NCBI RefSeq assembly: GCF_050586465.1
Contig: NZ_JBOCEG010000001.1
Location: 496,001 to 560,000, forward strand
Direction of reading: 5' to 3'
From: CAJXYS01 sp913063035
GTDB taxonomy: Bacteria; Pseudomonadota; Alphaproteobacteria; Rhodobacterales; Rhodobacteraceae
Length of the DNA stretch: 64,000 nt
Below are positions 43,264 through 53,868 of the stretch, piece by piece. The notes beneath the pieces are model-generated. The model saw only the letters and a program-made list of their open reading frames with translations, did no database searches and was not told where the DNA came from. Made by a program: the position numbers and the translations under genes. Within the stretch, counting starts at the first letter, position 1. Each line of letters begins with the position of its first letter.

Positions 43264-44718
43264 CTATCGTGCCGATGTCCGCGCCTGCACCGACTTCAAT
43301 GCCGGGTAGAGCGCCCGGTAACCTTCGAGTCGCGACGTCAGCCTCGGCGTCTCGTCGGTGCGGGGCTCGAACCATCGCCTGACCACCGGCTTGGTCATGA
43401 CATCCGCCTGGCTGCCGTCGCCGTTTGCGACAATGGCCATTCGCGCAGCGCCGAGAGCCGGCCCGATATCGGCGCCTGCGGCCCGTCCGATGCAACACCC
43501 GGTCACATCGGCGATGGTCTGTACCAGAAAATCGCTTCGCGTTCCGCCGCCGATGGCGAGGAGCCTATTCGGCATTCGTCCCGCCTCCGACAGGGCGTCG
43601 ACGGCGTCGGCGAACGAAAACGCGATGGCCTCGACGACACTGCGCATCAGGCTCCCCTGCGAGGTCGTCTCTCCGAGACCTGCGAAGCCCGCGCGGATTT
43701 CGGTATCGCCATGCGGCGTGCGTTCGCCCGTCAGGTAGGGCAGGAACAGCGGCCCGGGCGGCGCGGCTTCCGCCTCCGCCAGCAGGTCGCCGATCGGCCG
43801 CCGGAGAAGATCGGCGAGCCATGCGATCGGCCGGGCACCGTTCAGCATCGCCGCCATCTGAAACCAGTGATCCGGGACGGTATGGGCATACGCATGGATG
43901 CGGCTGGCGAGGTTGGGCCGGTAATCCGCCGTGGTGAGGAAAAGCTGCCCGGAGGTGCCCAGCGAAACAAACCCGTCCCCGTCCGATACCGCGCCGATGC
44001 CGACGGCCCCGGCTGCGGCGTCGCCCCCTCCGACGGCGACGGGAATGCCGGCCGTCAGGCCGAGTTCCGCCGCCGGCGCGGGCAAGAGCGCGCCGGCCAC
44101 CTCGGTTCCGTGGCGCACCTTCGGCATCCACCTGACGTCCGTGGCACTCGCCGCGCAGAGGCGTTCGGACCAGCAGCGCGTGCTTTCGTCGAACCACGAT
44201 GTGCCGGCGGCATCGGACGGGTCCGTCACCAGTCGCCCATGCAGGCGCAGGCCGAGGTAATCCTTCGGCAGAAGGACCGAGGCGATCCGTGCGTGGTTTT
44301 CGGCCTCGTGGCGGGACAGCCACAGCAGTTTCGGCGCGGTGAACCCGGCCATGGGCGGTGCGCCTGCGATCCGTCCGGCATCCGGTACGGCCGCCAGGAT
44401 CTCGGCACATTCCACGGTCGCGCGCGCGTCGTTCCACAGGATGACCGGGCGCACCGGCCGGTGGTCACCGTCGAGCAAGACGGCGCCATGCATCTGGCCC
44501 GACAGGCCGACGGCCCGAACCTGCGACCGCAGCGCCGGGTCGATCGCCGCCATCGCGACGCGGGTCGCGTTCCACCACGACGCGCAGTCCTGCTCGCTCG
44601 CGCCGTCGAACGGGTGGGACACGGCAAGCGGCGCGGAGGCGGTCGCCGCAACGCGGCCGTCCGGGTCGACGACGCAGACCTTGACGGCCGATGTTCCGAG
44701 GTCGATGCCGAGATACAT
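43264..44718 (-). CDS. xylB: Xylulokinase
   Basis: A 484-residue FGGY-family kinase of XylB type: ATP/sugar motifs GIDLGTSAVKVCVVD at the start, VGLSGQMHGAVLLD near residue 76, a FGGY domain with GDGFVSLGTSGQLFLT and IGGGTRSDFLVQTIADV in the second half. It phosphorylates xylulose (or a related ketose from polyol oxidation) to feed the pentose phosphate pathway. It diverges from lacI; the AAAGGAGCAGGA ribosome site supports the start at 44718. The neighbouring mtlK/smoS genes make it part of the polyol locus. Confidence 0.92.
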   Translation of the reverse strand: MYLGIDLGTSAVKVCVVDPDGRVAATASAPLAVSHPFDGASEQDCASWWNATRVAMAAIDPALRSQVRAVGLSGQMHGAVLLDGDHRPVRPVILWNDARATVECAEILAAVPDAGRIAGAPPMAGFTAPKLLWLSRHEAENHARIASVLLPKDYLGLRLHGRLVTDPSDAAGTSWFDESTRCWSERLCAASATDVRWMPKVRHGTEVAGALLPAPAAELGLTAGIPVAVGGGDAAAGAVGIGAVSDGDGFVSLGTSGQLFLTTADYRPNLASRIHAYAHTVPDHWFQMAAMLNGARPIAWLADLLRRPIGDLLAEAEAAPPGPLFLPYLTGERTPHGDTEIRAGFAGLGETTSQGSLMRSVVEAIAFSFADAVDALSEAGRMPNRLLAIGGGTRSDFLVQTIADVTGCCIGRAAGADIGPALGAARMAIVANGDGSQADVMTKPVVRRWFEPRTDETPRLTSRLEGYRALYPALKSVQARTSAR

Positions 44719-44828
44719 TCCTGCTCCTTTGGCGCCGACGATGCCCGGCGTCCCGAGGCCGGCGCCGTCGGCTCCGTGAAGGGCGTCCGCCCGGGTGACC
44801 AGACCAACCTGCATGGCGGTGCAGTTGC

Positions 44829-44840
44829 AAGAAAATTCTT
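44829..44840. promoter_or_regulatory. Candidate LacI operator between xylB and lacI
   Basis: AAGAA-AA-TTCTT is a palindrome about 110 bases before xylB and 90 before lacI. A near-identical site (one base different) occurs upstream of smoE, so it is probably bound by the LacI-type regulator encoded between them. Confidence 0.6.
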
Positions 44841-44933
44841 TACTCGAGTCATGTTTTGGGGGTTCTTTATGGGGATGGAGTTGAACGAAGGGGCCGCCCC
44901 GCCCAGCTGTATAGGCGCGACAGGGGTGTATGC

Positions 44934-45965
44934 ATGAGCGAGCAAAAGATTCGGAACATGGAAGAGTTCGCGGCGCTGAGCGGGCTTTCCCGTCCGACGG
45001 TGTCGAAGTATTTCAACGATCCCGCCAGCGTCCGGCCGCGGACGCGCGAACGCATCGAGGCAGCCCTCGAGCGCTACGATTTCCGCCCCAACATCTATGC
45101 GGTCAACCAGAACCGAAGCCTGACCAAGAACGTGGGCATCGTCGTACCCTACCTTGCCGACCCCTTCTTCGCCGAGATCGCCCGCATCATCGAGTTGCGC
45201 TGTATCGAAGCCGGCTTTTCGCCGATCCTTTACAGCGCGCATGGCGAGAGCAGGCTGGAGAAGGAGATCCTCGAGGGGCTGACCGCGCTCAAGCCGGCGG
45301 GCGTCTTCCTTGCACCGCTCGGGCGGCTTTCCGACCGACTGGTGATCGAGCGCTTCTGCCGTGACGTGCCGACGGTGCTGTTCGACAGCAACATCGAAGG
45401 CATGGGCGAAGCCTTTGTCGGATCGGACAATTTCAGCTTCGTGCAGCAAACGGTGGACTATCTCTGCCGGACGGGATCGCCGCCGTGCTTCTTCGAGATG
45501 CGCAACCCGGCGAACCCAAACGCCAACAAGCGGCGCAACGCCTATCTCCGGGTCATGGAGGCGGCGGGGGTCGAGCCGCAGGTGGTCAAGGTCCAGGGCG
45601 AAGGCTGGGGCTTCGAGGAGATCGGGCGGCAGGGTGCGCACGAGCTTCTCGCCTCCGGGCGCCTGACGACCGATACCGTGCTGTGCAGCAACGACCGACT
45701 CGCGATCGGCTTTCTCGCGGCATGCTGCGAGCGCGGACTGCGCGTGGGACGCGGCGACGGCTGCGCTCTTCGGGTGGCGTCGCACGACGATCATCCGTTC
45801 TCGCGTTTCACCTGCCCGTCGCTCACGACGGCCGCCCATGAATACGAGGCCGTGGCGGCCAAGTGTATGGAAACGTTGTTCTCCTTGATCGAAGCGGGCG
45901 GCCGTTTCGAGAGCAGGGCCGAAACCCTGATCCCCGCACGCTTGATCCTGCGCGCATCCGCCTGA
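44934..45965 (+). CDS. LacI-family regulator of the polyol locus
   Basis: A 343-residue LacI-type repressor. The N-terminal helix-turn-helix reads MEEFAALSGLSRPTVSKYFN with the hinge region RTRERIEAALERYDFRPN, and the sensing domain begins KNVGIVVPYLADPFFAEIARI. It is transcribed in the same direction as smoEFGK and divergent from xylB, which places it in position to control both. Polyols or ketoses are likely inducers. The start at 44934 is chosen because the DNA-binding domain begins there. Confidence 0.9.
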   Translation: MSEQKIRNMEEFAALSGLSRPTVSKYFNDPASVRPRTRERIEAALERYDFRPNIYAVNQNRSLTKNVGIVVPYLADPFFAEIARIIELRCIEAGFSPILYSAHGESRLEKEILEGLTALKPAGVFLAPLGRLSDRLVIERFCRDVPTVLFDSNIEGMGEAFVGSDNFSFVQQTVDYLCRTGSPPCFFEMRNPANPNANKRRNAYLRVMEAAGVEPQVVKVQGEGWGFEEIGRQGAHELLASGRLTTDTVLCSNDRLAIGFLAACCERGLRVGRGDGCALRVASHDDHPFSRFTCPSLTTAAHEYEAVAAKCMETLFSLIEAGGRFESRAETLIPARLILRASA

Positions 45966-45987
45966 TGTCCTATAATTGACGCGCGTA

Positions 45988-45999
45988 AAGAAAATTGTT
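45988..45999. promoter_or_regulatory. Candidate LacI operator upstream of smoE
   Basis: AAGAAAATTGTT lies 65 bases before the smoE start and matches the site between xylB and lacI at 11 of 12 positions. Overlap with a TTGACG at 45998 suggests it covers a promoter element. Confidence 0.6.
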
Positions 46000-46063
46000 G
46001 ACGCACGGTAAGTCCGGGCCGTAGCTTTCGGAGCACATAGCATCCAACTTAGGGAGGATACGG

Positions 46064-47380
46064 ATGTTCACGAAAACCGCGCTTCGCGCGTCTTCTGCCC
46101 TTGCGTTCTGCGTCTTCGCGACGGCCGCAACGGCCCAGGACACCACCATCACCATCGCCACCGTCAACAACGGCGATATGATCCGCATGCAGGGCTACAC
46201 CGACCAGTTCACCGAGCAGACGGGCATCGGCGTCGAGTGGGTGACACTCGAAGAGAATGTCCTGCGCCAGCGGGTGACGACCGACATCACCACCAATGGC
46301 GGCCAGTTCGACATCATGACGATCGGCATGTACGAGACGCCGATCTGGGGTGCAAACGGCTGGCTCGTGCCGCTTGACGACCTGTCCGAGGAATACGACG
46401 TCGACGACATCCTGCCGGCCATGCGCGGCGGTCTGAGCCATGACGGCACGCTCTATGCCGCGCCGTTCTACGGCGAGAGCTCGATGGTCATGTACCGCAC
46501 CGACCTCATGGAAGAGGCCGGACTGGAGATGCCCGAGGCACCGACCTGGCAATTCATCCGGGACGCGGCCGAGGCGATGCATGACACCGAGAACGAGGTC
46601 TACGGCATCTGCCTGCGCGGCAAGCCCGGCTGGGGCGAAGGCGGCGCCTTCATCACGGTGACGGCGAACTCCTTCGGCGCGCGCTGGTTCGACGAGGACT
46701 GGAACGCCCAGTTCGATCAGCCCGAGTGGGAAGAGGCGCTGACCTTCTTCGTCGATCTGATGAACAGCTACGGCCCGCCGGGCTACGCGACCAACGGCTT
46801 CAACGAGAACCTCTCGCTGTTCCAGCAAGGCCGGTGCGGCATGTGGATCGACGCCACCGTGGCCGCGTCCTTCGTGACCAACCCCGACGACTCCACCGTG
46901 GCCGACAGCGTCGGCTTCGCGCTGGCGCCGAACTCCGAGGGCGTCGAGAAGCGGTCCAACTGGCTCTGGGCCTGGGCGCTCGCGATCCCGGCCGGCACCC
47001 AGCAGGAGGATGCCGCGAAGCAGTTCATCGAGTGGGCGACCTCGAAGGAATACATCGAGCTTGTCGCCGAGAACGAAGGCTGGGCGAACGTGCCTCCGGG
47101 CGCGCGCACCTCGCTTTACGAGACGCCTGCCTACCAGGAGGTCCCGTTTGCAGAGATGACGCTGGAGTCGATCAACGCCGCCGATCCGACGAACCCGACC
47201 GTCGATCCGGTGCCCTATGTCGGCATCCAGTTCGTCGCGATCCCGGAATTCGCGGGCATTGCCACCGAGGTCAGCCAGGAATTCGCCGAGGTCTATGCAG
47301 GCCAGCAGAGCGTCGACCAGGCGCTTGAGAACGCGCAGGCACTGACCAACGACGCGATGGAGGCGGCGGGCTACCGCTGA
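46064..47380 (+). CDS. smoE: Polyol ABC transporter solute-binding protein
   Basis: A 438-residue periplasmic binding protein of the SmoE/MtlE type, with a signal peptide (residues 1-24, ending ATAQD). Characteristic stretches are TTITIATVNNGDMIRMQGY after cleavage and TPIWGANGWLVPLDDLSEEY and GICLRGKPGWGEGGAFITV in the middle. It delivers sorbitol, mannitol or related polyols to the SmoFG permease. It follows the lacI gene (98-base gap with an operator) and is first in smoE-F-G-K, smoS, mtlK. A stable hairpin follows its stop, suggesting higher expression of this gene. Confidence 0.93.
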   Translation: MFTKTALRASSALAFCVFATAATAQDTTITIATVNNGDMIRMQGYTDQFTEQTGIGVEWVTLEENVLRQRVTTDITTNGGQFDIMTIGMYETPIWGANGWLVPLDDLSEEYDVDDILPAMRGGLSHDGTLYAAPFYGESSMVMYRTDLMEEAGLEMPEAPTWQFIRDAAEAMHDTENEVYGICLRGKPGWGEGGAFITVTANSFGARWFDEDWNAQFDQPEWEEALTFFVDLMNSYGPPGYATNGFNENLSLFQQGRCGMWIDATVAASFVTNPDDSTVADSVGFALAPNSEGVEKRSNWLWAWALAIPAGTQQEDAAKQFIEWATSKEYIELVAENEGWANVPPGARTSLYETPAYQEVPFAEMTLESINAADPTNPTVDPVPYVGIQFVAIPEFAGIATEVSQEFAEVYAGQQSVDQALENAQALTNDAMEAAGYR

Positions 47381-47399
47381 GCCTTTCCCCCCGACTCTC

Positions 47400-47424
47400 C
47401 CGGGGGCGGTCCTTCCGCCCCCGG
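47400..47424 (+). terminator. Intercistronic hairpin between smoE and smoF
   Basis: CCGGGGGCGG-TCCTT-CCGCCCCCGG is a perfect ten-base-pair stem just after smoE. Such structures after binding-protein genes commonly stabilise the upstream message or end part of the transcripts. Confidence 0.7.
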
Positions 47425-47493
47425 TGCTTCGGCCCCGCGGACATCCGACCGTTTGCCGCGTAGGGCGACCCCGCGCACAGGTGAGGTGAATTT

Positions 47494-48372
47494 ATGGCCA
47501 CCCGGCATTCCCGCTTCGCTGCGAGATTCATGATGGCGCCGGCCGTGATCCTGCTTCTGGGCTGGATGCTCGTGCCGCTGACCATGACGATCTACTTCTC
47601 GTTCAAGCGTTACCTTCCGATGCGTGGCGACTCGCTGGAGCGCGGCCTCGACTGGGTGGGCTTCGAGAACTACGCGCGTTTCATCAACTCCAGCTCTTTC
47701 TGGCCGAGCATACAGGCGACGCTTCTGATCGTGGGGGGCGTTCTGGTGATAACGGTGACGCTTGGCATTCTGCTCGCCATCCTTCTCGATCAGCCGTTCT
47801 GGGGGCAGGGCATCGTTCGCATTCTCGTGATCGCGCCGTTCTTCGTGATGCCGACCGTGTCCGCGCTGGTGTGGAAGAACATGATGATGGACCCGGTCAA
47901 TGGCATGTTCGCCTATCTCTGGCGCTTCTTCGGGGCGGAACCCGTATCCTGGATGTCCGACGCCTCGGTGCAGTCGATCATCCTGATCGTGTCGTGGCAA
48001 TGGCTGCCCTTCGCGACCCTGATCCTGCTGACCGCGATCCAGTCGCTCGACAGCGAGCAGTTGGAGGCCGCCGAGATGGACGGGGCGCCGGTGCTGTCCC
48101 GGTTCTTCTACATCATCCTGCCCCACCTCGCGCGGGCGATTACCATCGTCGTCCTGATCCAGACGATTTTCCTGCTGTCGATCTTCGCGGAAATCTTCGT
48201 GACCACCGGCGGCTCCTTCGGCACAAGGACGCTCACCTACCTGATCTTCCAGCGTGTTGTGGACAGCCAGAACATCGGGCTGGGATCGGCGGGCGGCGTC
48301 TACGCGATCATCCTCGCCAACATCGTCGCGCTGTTCCTGATGCGCATCGTCGGCAAGAACCTGGACCGGTAA
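47494..48372 (+). CDS. smoF: Polyol ABC transporter permease 1
   Basis: A 292-residue sugar-type permease with six hydrophobic segments. The cytoplasmic EAA loop is QLEAAEMDGAPVLSRFFYIILP near residue 189. It begins with a short cytoplasmic N-terminus (RHSRFAARFMMAPAVILLL). GAGGTGAATTT precedes the ATG. It pairs with smoG as the membrane pore of the polyol transporter. Confidence 0.92.
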   Translation: MATRHSRFAARFMMAPAVILLLGWMLVPLTMTIYFSFKRYLPMRGDSLERGLDWVGFENYARFINSSSFWPSIQATLLIVGGVLVITVTLGILLAILLDQPFWGQGIVRILVIAPFFVMPTVSALVWKNMMMDPVNGMFAYLWRFFGAEPVSWMSDASVQSIILIVSWQWLPFATLILLTAIQSLDSEQLEAAEMDGAPVLSRFFYIILPHLARAITIVVLIQTIFLLSIFAEIFVTTGGSFGTRTLTYLIFQRVVDSQNIGLGSAGGVYAIILANIVALFLMRIVGKNLDR

Positions 48373-48384
48373 GGGGGGGCGGAG

Positions 48385-49215
48385 ATGGCACGCGCAATTA
48401 CCACACGCCGCAAGATTGTCACCACGGGCGTCGCATGGGCGATCGGGTTGCTGATCTTCTTCCCGATTTACTGGACGATCCTGACCAGCTTCAAGACCGA
48501 GGCGCAGGCGATCAACAACCCGCCGCTCTTCTGGGGCTTCGATTTCACGCTGGAAAACTACGCCCTCGTGCAGGAGCGCTCGGACTACATGCGCTTCCTC
48601 TGGAATTCGGTGATCATCGCGGGCGGCTCGACCTTGCTCGGCATCCTCGTCGCGGTGCCGGCCGCGTGGTCGATGGCCTTCGTGCCGTCGCGCAGGACCA
48701 AGGACATCCTGCTTTGGATGCTGTCGACCAAGATGCTGCCCGCGGTCGGCGTGCTCTATCCGATCTCTCTGATCTTCGTGCAGTTCAACCTGCTCGACAC
48801 GCGGATCGGCCTGACCCTCGTGATCATGCTCATCAACCTGCCGATCATCGTCTGGATGCTCTACACGTATTTCCGCGAAATCCCGGTCGACATCCTCGAG
48901 GCGGCGAGGATGGACGGCGCGGGCCTCAGGCAGGAGATACTCTACGTGCTGACGCCGATGGCCATTCCGGGCATCGCGTCGACGGTGCTGCTCAATATCA
49001 TCCTGGCCTGGAACGAGGCGTTCTGGACGCTGAACCTGACGGCCGCCAACGCCGCGCCGCTGACCGCCTTCATCGCCAGCTATTCCAGCCCCGAGGGCCT
49101 GTTCTATGCCAAGCTCAGCGCGGCCTCGACCATGGCGATCGCCCCGATCCTTATCCTCGGCTGGTTCAGCCAGAAGCAACTCGTCCGCGGCCTGACCTTC
49201 GGCGCGGTGAAATGA
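48385..49215 (+). CDS. smoG: Polyol ABC transporter permease 2
   Basis: A 276-residue permease, partner of SmoF. The EAA loop is ILEAARMDGAGLRQEILYVLTP near residue 170; the C-terminus ends LVRGLTFGAVK, typical of CUT1-type permeases. It starts 12 bases after smoF with GGGGCGGAG as ribosome site. Confidence 0.92.
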   Translation: MARAITTRRKIVTTGVAWAIGLLIFFPIYWTILTSFKTEAQAINNPPLFWGFDFTLENYALVQERSDYMRFLWNSVIIAGGSTLLGILVAVPAAWSMAFVPSRRTKDILLWMLSTKMLPAVGVLYPISLIFVQFNLLDTRIGLTLVIMLINLPIIVWMLYTYFREIPVDILEAARMDGAGLRQEILYVLTPMAIPGIASTVLLNIILAWNEAFWTLNLTAANAAPLTAFIASYSSPEGLFYAKLSAASTMAIAPILILGWFSQKQLVRGLTFGAVK

Positions 49216-49259
49216 GCCCCAAGCCAGCGAAGCGGTAGGGCATAAAGGGAGACACGAGC

Positions 49260-50260
<1,001 letters not shown>

Positions 50261-50264
<4 letters not shown>

Positions 50265-51034
50265 GACGCCTCGAGGGGAAAACGGCGCTGATCACGGGCG
50301 CGGCGAGGGGCATCGGAAAGGCGTTCGCAGAGGCCTATGTCCGCGAAGGGGCCCGGGTGGCCATCGGTGATATCGACATCGACCGCGCCCGCATCTCGGC
50401 CAGTGAAATCGGCGAGGCCGCCACCGCCGTCGAGATGGACGTGACCCGGCAGGACAGCATCGACGCCGCGGTCGCCGCCACGGCGGACGCCTTCGGACAG
50501 ATAGACGTGCTGATCAACAACGCCGCGATTTTCACCGCCGCGCCAATCGTCGAGATCGAACGCGACGACTATGCCCGTATCTTCGACATCAATGTCTCGG
50601 GCACGCTCTTCACGATGCAGGCCGTCGCCCGGCACATGATCGAGAGGGGCATACGCGGCCGCATCATCAACATGGCGAGCCAGGCGGGCCGCCGGGGCGA
50701 GCCGCTCGTCGCGGTCTATTGCGCGAGCAAGGCGGCGGTGATCAGCCTGACGCAGTCGGCGGGGCTGAACCTCATCCGGCACGGGATCAACGTCAACGCC
50801 ATCGCGCCCGGCGTCGTGGATGGTGAGCATTGGGACGGCGTCGACGCGTTCTTCGCGCAATACGAGGGCAAGGCCCCCGGCCAGAAGAAGCGCGAGGTTG
50901 GCGAGGCGGTGCCCTATGGCCGCATGGGCCGGGCGCAGGATCTCACCGGCATGGCCGTCTTCCTCGCCTCGGACGAGGCCGAGTATATCGTGGCCCAGTG
51001 CTACAACGTCGATGGCGGCCAATGGATGAGCTGA
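50261..51034 (+). CDS. smoS: Sorbitol (polyol) dehydrogenase, SDR family
   Basis: A 257-residue short-chain dehydrogenase. The cofactor motif is TGAARGIGKAF, with Asp at the end of the second strand (GDIDIDR) indicating NAD, NNAAI is conserved, and the catalytic YCASK is near residue 153. In Rhodobacter the matching enzyme oxidises sorbitol to fructose and galactitol to tagatose. The ATG overlaps the smoK stop; its own stop overlaps the mtlK ATG by one base (TGATG). Confidence 0.92.
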
Positions 51035-52521
51035 TGTCCGCTATCCGCCCGATCAAGCTGTCGAACGCGACGCTGGCCGACCTGCCGGAGGGGATCAGAC
51101 GCCCCCGCTACGACCGCAGCCGCCTGACGCCCGGCATCGTCCATATCGGTCTCGGCAATTTCCATCGCGCGCACCAGGCCTGGTATCTGCATCGTCTGAT
51201 GCAGGAGGAGCGCGCGCTCGACTGGGCGATCCTCGGCGCCGGGGTCCGCCCCTACGACGCAGCCATGCGGGAGAAACTCGTCGCGCAGGACTGCCTGACC
51301 ACGCTGATCGAGCTTGCGCCGGATGGCCGCTCGGCCGAGGTGACGGGCGCGATGATCGACTACCTGCCGATCGAGGCGGGGAACGGCCCGCTGATCCGGG
51401 CGATGGCCGATCCGCGCATCCGCATCGTCGGGCTGACCGTGACCGAGGGCGGATACTACGCCGATCCGGCGACCGGGGGGCTCGATACCCGCCATCCCGA
51501 CATCGTCCACGACGCGGCGCACCCCGATACGCCGCGCACCGCCTTCGGCGCGATGGTCGCGGCACTTCGGATCAGGCGCGAGTCCGGGCACGCGCCCTTT
51601 TCCGGTTTGTCCTGCGACAACCTTCGCGGCAACGGTGCCATCCTCCGGCAGACGGTGGTGGGACTGGCGCGGCAGAGCGATCCCGCCCTCGCGGACTGGA
51701 TAGACGCCGAGGGTGCCTTCCCGAACTCGATGGTCGACAGCATCGTGCCGGCCACCGGCCCGGACGAACTGGACCTCGTGAGAGAGTTGGGCATCGACGA
51801 CGCCGCACCCGTCACGCACGAGAATTTCCGCCAGTGGGTGATCGAGGACGACTTCTGCGGCGGTCGCCCCGACTGGGACATGGTGGGGGCGACGTTTACC
51901 TCGGACGTCCATGCGTACGAGATGATGAAAATCCGCATCCTGAACGCGGGACACCAGGTGCTCGCCAATGCCGGCGAGCTTCTGTCGGTGCCCACCATCG
52001 CCGACTGCATGGCGCATGCGGGGATCGCGCGGATGTTCCGCAAGGTTCAGGTCGAGGAGATCCTTCCGCACGTCGATCCGGTGCCTGGAACGTCGCCGGC
52101 CGATTATCTGGCCCTGATCGAGCGACGCTTCTCCAACCCGGCGATCCGTGACACGACGCGGCGCGTGGCCTTTGACGGGTCGTCCCGCCACGCCGGCTTT
52201 CTCATGCCCGTGATCCGGGAGGCGCTCGCGGCCGGCGCGAAGATCGAAGGCCTTGCGCTGGTCGAGGCGCTTTGGGCCCGCATGTGCGAAGGCCACCGCG
52301 AGGACGGCGCGCGCATTGAGCCCAACGATCCCAACTGGGGTCAGCTGACCGCGGCCGCCCGCGCTGCGAAAGAGAATCCGCGTGCATGGCTTGAACAGGC
52401 CGGGCTCTACGGGAACCTCGGCATCGCCGCCCCATTCGCACAGGCGTTCGAGCGTTGGCTCACTCTGATCTGGCGGGACGGGACCGCTGCCGCGCTGGAC
52501 CGATACGCCGGCGGTCGCTGA
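51034..52521 (+). CDS. mtlK: Mannitol 2-dehydrogenase, polyol-specific long-chain type
   Basis: A 495-residue polyol-specific long-chain dehydrogenase. The N-terminal Rossmann motif is GIVHIGLGNFHRAHQAWYLH, and the catalytic motif KIRILNAGHQVLAN (Lys and His spaced as in mannitol dehydrogenases) is near residue 300. It oxidises D-mannitol to fructose (or D-arabitol to xylulose, which would suit the xylB gene in the same locus). Start chosen at the TGATG overlap with smoS; an in-frame ATG four codons upstream also exists. Last gene of the operon. Confidence 0.92.
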   Translation: MSAIRPIKLSNATLADLPEGIRRPRYDRSRLTPGIVHIGLGNFHRAHQAWYLHRLMQEERALDWAILGAGVRPYDAAMREKLVAQDCLTTLIELAPDGRSAEVTGAMIDYLPIEAGNGPLIRAMADPRIRIVGLTVTEGGYYADPATGGLDTRHPDIVHDAAHPDTPRTAFGAMVAALRIRRESGHAPFSGLSCDNLRGNGAILRQTVVGLARQSDPALADWIDAEGAFPNSMVDSIVPATGPDELDLVRELGIDDAAPVTHENFRQWVIEDDFCGGRPDWDMVGATFTSDVHAYEMMKIRILNAGHQVLANAGELLSVPTIADCMAHAGIARMFRKVQVEEILPHVDPVPGTSPADYLALIERRFSNPAIRDTTRRVAFDGSSRHAGFLMPVIREALAAGAKIEGLALVEALWARMCEGHREDGARIEPNDPNWGQLTAAARAAKENPRAWLEQAGLYGNLGIAAPFAQAFERWLTLIWRDGTAAALDRYAGGR

Positions 52522-52976
52522 CGGTGCGAGACCGTCCGCCGGTCGCAGAACTGCCCTCGCAAGGGAGGAAAGAGGCGGACCAAACACGGTCTCACCGCGC
52601 GGCCCTTTTCACCCGAGCGGCCTCTTCGTCGCTGAGACAGGCCTGCTTGATCCGGTCTGCCGTTTCCAGCCCCTGGACGGCATCACCGAGGGTGCCGTGA
52701 CCCTCGTGTTGTGGATGCATCGCGCGGACTGACGTGGGCCTATGACGAAGATGGCGGCGAGGTCGGGATCGGGGTCGATGCCGAGAAACGGCAGGTGGTG
52801 AGCATCGCGTGTAACCGCGCCGCGGACGCGTAAAGCCCGAGGGCTGTCTCCAGGCACTTTCCCGGCTATGGCTTGACGCCGATGTCGGGCTCTTGACCTG
52901 TGACCGCCGCAGGCGCTGGGCGGACCTTCGGCCTGATTGGACGAATGACTGCCTTGTACCAAACTCAGACCGCGGG
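52522..52976. other. Gene-poor stretch after mtlK with a decayed remnant
   Basis: No intact gene. On the minus strand at about 52592-52735 an open frame ends in HGTLGDAVQGLETADRIKQA and a basic tail, protein-like and possibly the end of a Gfo/Idh-type oxidoreductase (weak resemblance). Just upstream, another frame reads FLGIDPDPDLAAIFVIG. The two may be parts of one gene broken by a frameshift. Only the 3-prime end is recognisable. Confidence 0.4.
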
Positions 52977-53618
52977 TCAGACCCGTGCCCAGATCAGCAA
53001 CCACAGGCACAGGGCGGTCTCGGCGATAATGGGGATCAGGTAGGCGGGCTCGATCATGCCCAGCCAGTCGGGCGCGATCAGGCGCGTCAGGCTCCCCATG
53101 GCGTAAACGACGCCCGAAGCCGCGATGCCCCCCGCAATCGCTTTCGGCACATGGGAACGCCAAAGCAGGATCGCCATGAGCACGCTGTTAACGGCGAAGA
53201 GGATCAACCCGACATCATAGCCGATTGCATGCAAATCGGTCATATGCACCGCGATGCGCGGCGCATCTGCAAGCACAGACGGGACACTGGCAAGGATCAT
53301 CAGGCTGGTTCCGATAAGCACAGCCTGACCAAGACGGAACACCATTGCGGCGAGCGCCAGAGTTTCGGAGATGTGGCGCAACAGACCGAAGAAGACGAGA
53401 GCGAGCGCGACATCGGCCAACAGCATCACCGTGTCCGCGATCAGGCTCAACCGCAGTTGTCCAATGTTGGCGCCAAGCGCCTCGGCGATTTGTGCGGGCG
53501 TGCCCTGAAGCAAGGGGCCGCGCAACAACAACTCGGCGCTCAGCCCGCATAGGATGATCGTGAGGTACAGGCCCCCGGCAAGGCGTGCCTGGCGGGGATC
53601 GGGTCGAGATGGGCTCAA
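52977..53618 (-). CDS. DUF4386 six-helix membrane protein
   Basis: A 213-residue polytopic protein of the DUF4386 family, with six hydrophobic segments; the family motif region is LYLTIILCGLSAELLLRGPL near the N-terminus and AVHMTDLHAIGYDVGLILFA in the middle. The start appears to be a TTG at 53616-53618 with AAAGGATGC upstream. Function unknown. Confidence 0.78.
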   Translation of the reverse strand: MSPSRPDPRQARLAGGLYLTIILCGLSAELLLRGPLLQGTPAQIAEALGANIGQLRLSLIADTVMLLADVALALVFFGLLRHISETLALAAMVFRLGQAVLIGTSLMILASVPSVLADAPRIAVHMTDLHAIGYDVGLILFAVNSVLMAILLWRSHVPKAIAGGIAASGVVYAMGSLTRLIAPDWLGMIEPAYLIPIIAETALCLWLLIWARV

Positions 53619-53868
53619 GTCAGCATCCTTTCAGAGAACCGAAAGCCGGTTATGCCGGGACTCATCATTCGCTGGTCCAAGATTGGCGTATTATCCATGC
53701 CTTATCGCACGTATCGGCGTCGGCGTTGTGTATTTTTGATTTGCCAGCTCGCGTCTCGTCTCGAGTGGCGGCCTTCGCGCAGCCGACCTTGGGCCTGACC
53801 GGATGGACTGCCGGATCGGACGGATCCCGGTCGAAAGCGAGATGCTGCGCCGCAGCCGAAGAGACGCG

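Noticed and set aside
44226..46043. Minus-strand open frame overlapping lacI and xylB
   Set aside because: Its sequence is a frame-shifted shadow of xylB and the opposite of lacI; no ribosome site.
52592..52735. Intact oxidoreductase gene after mtlK
   Set aside because: Only a C-terminal-like piece is readable and upstream sequence is in another frame, so it is listed as a remnant.
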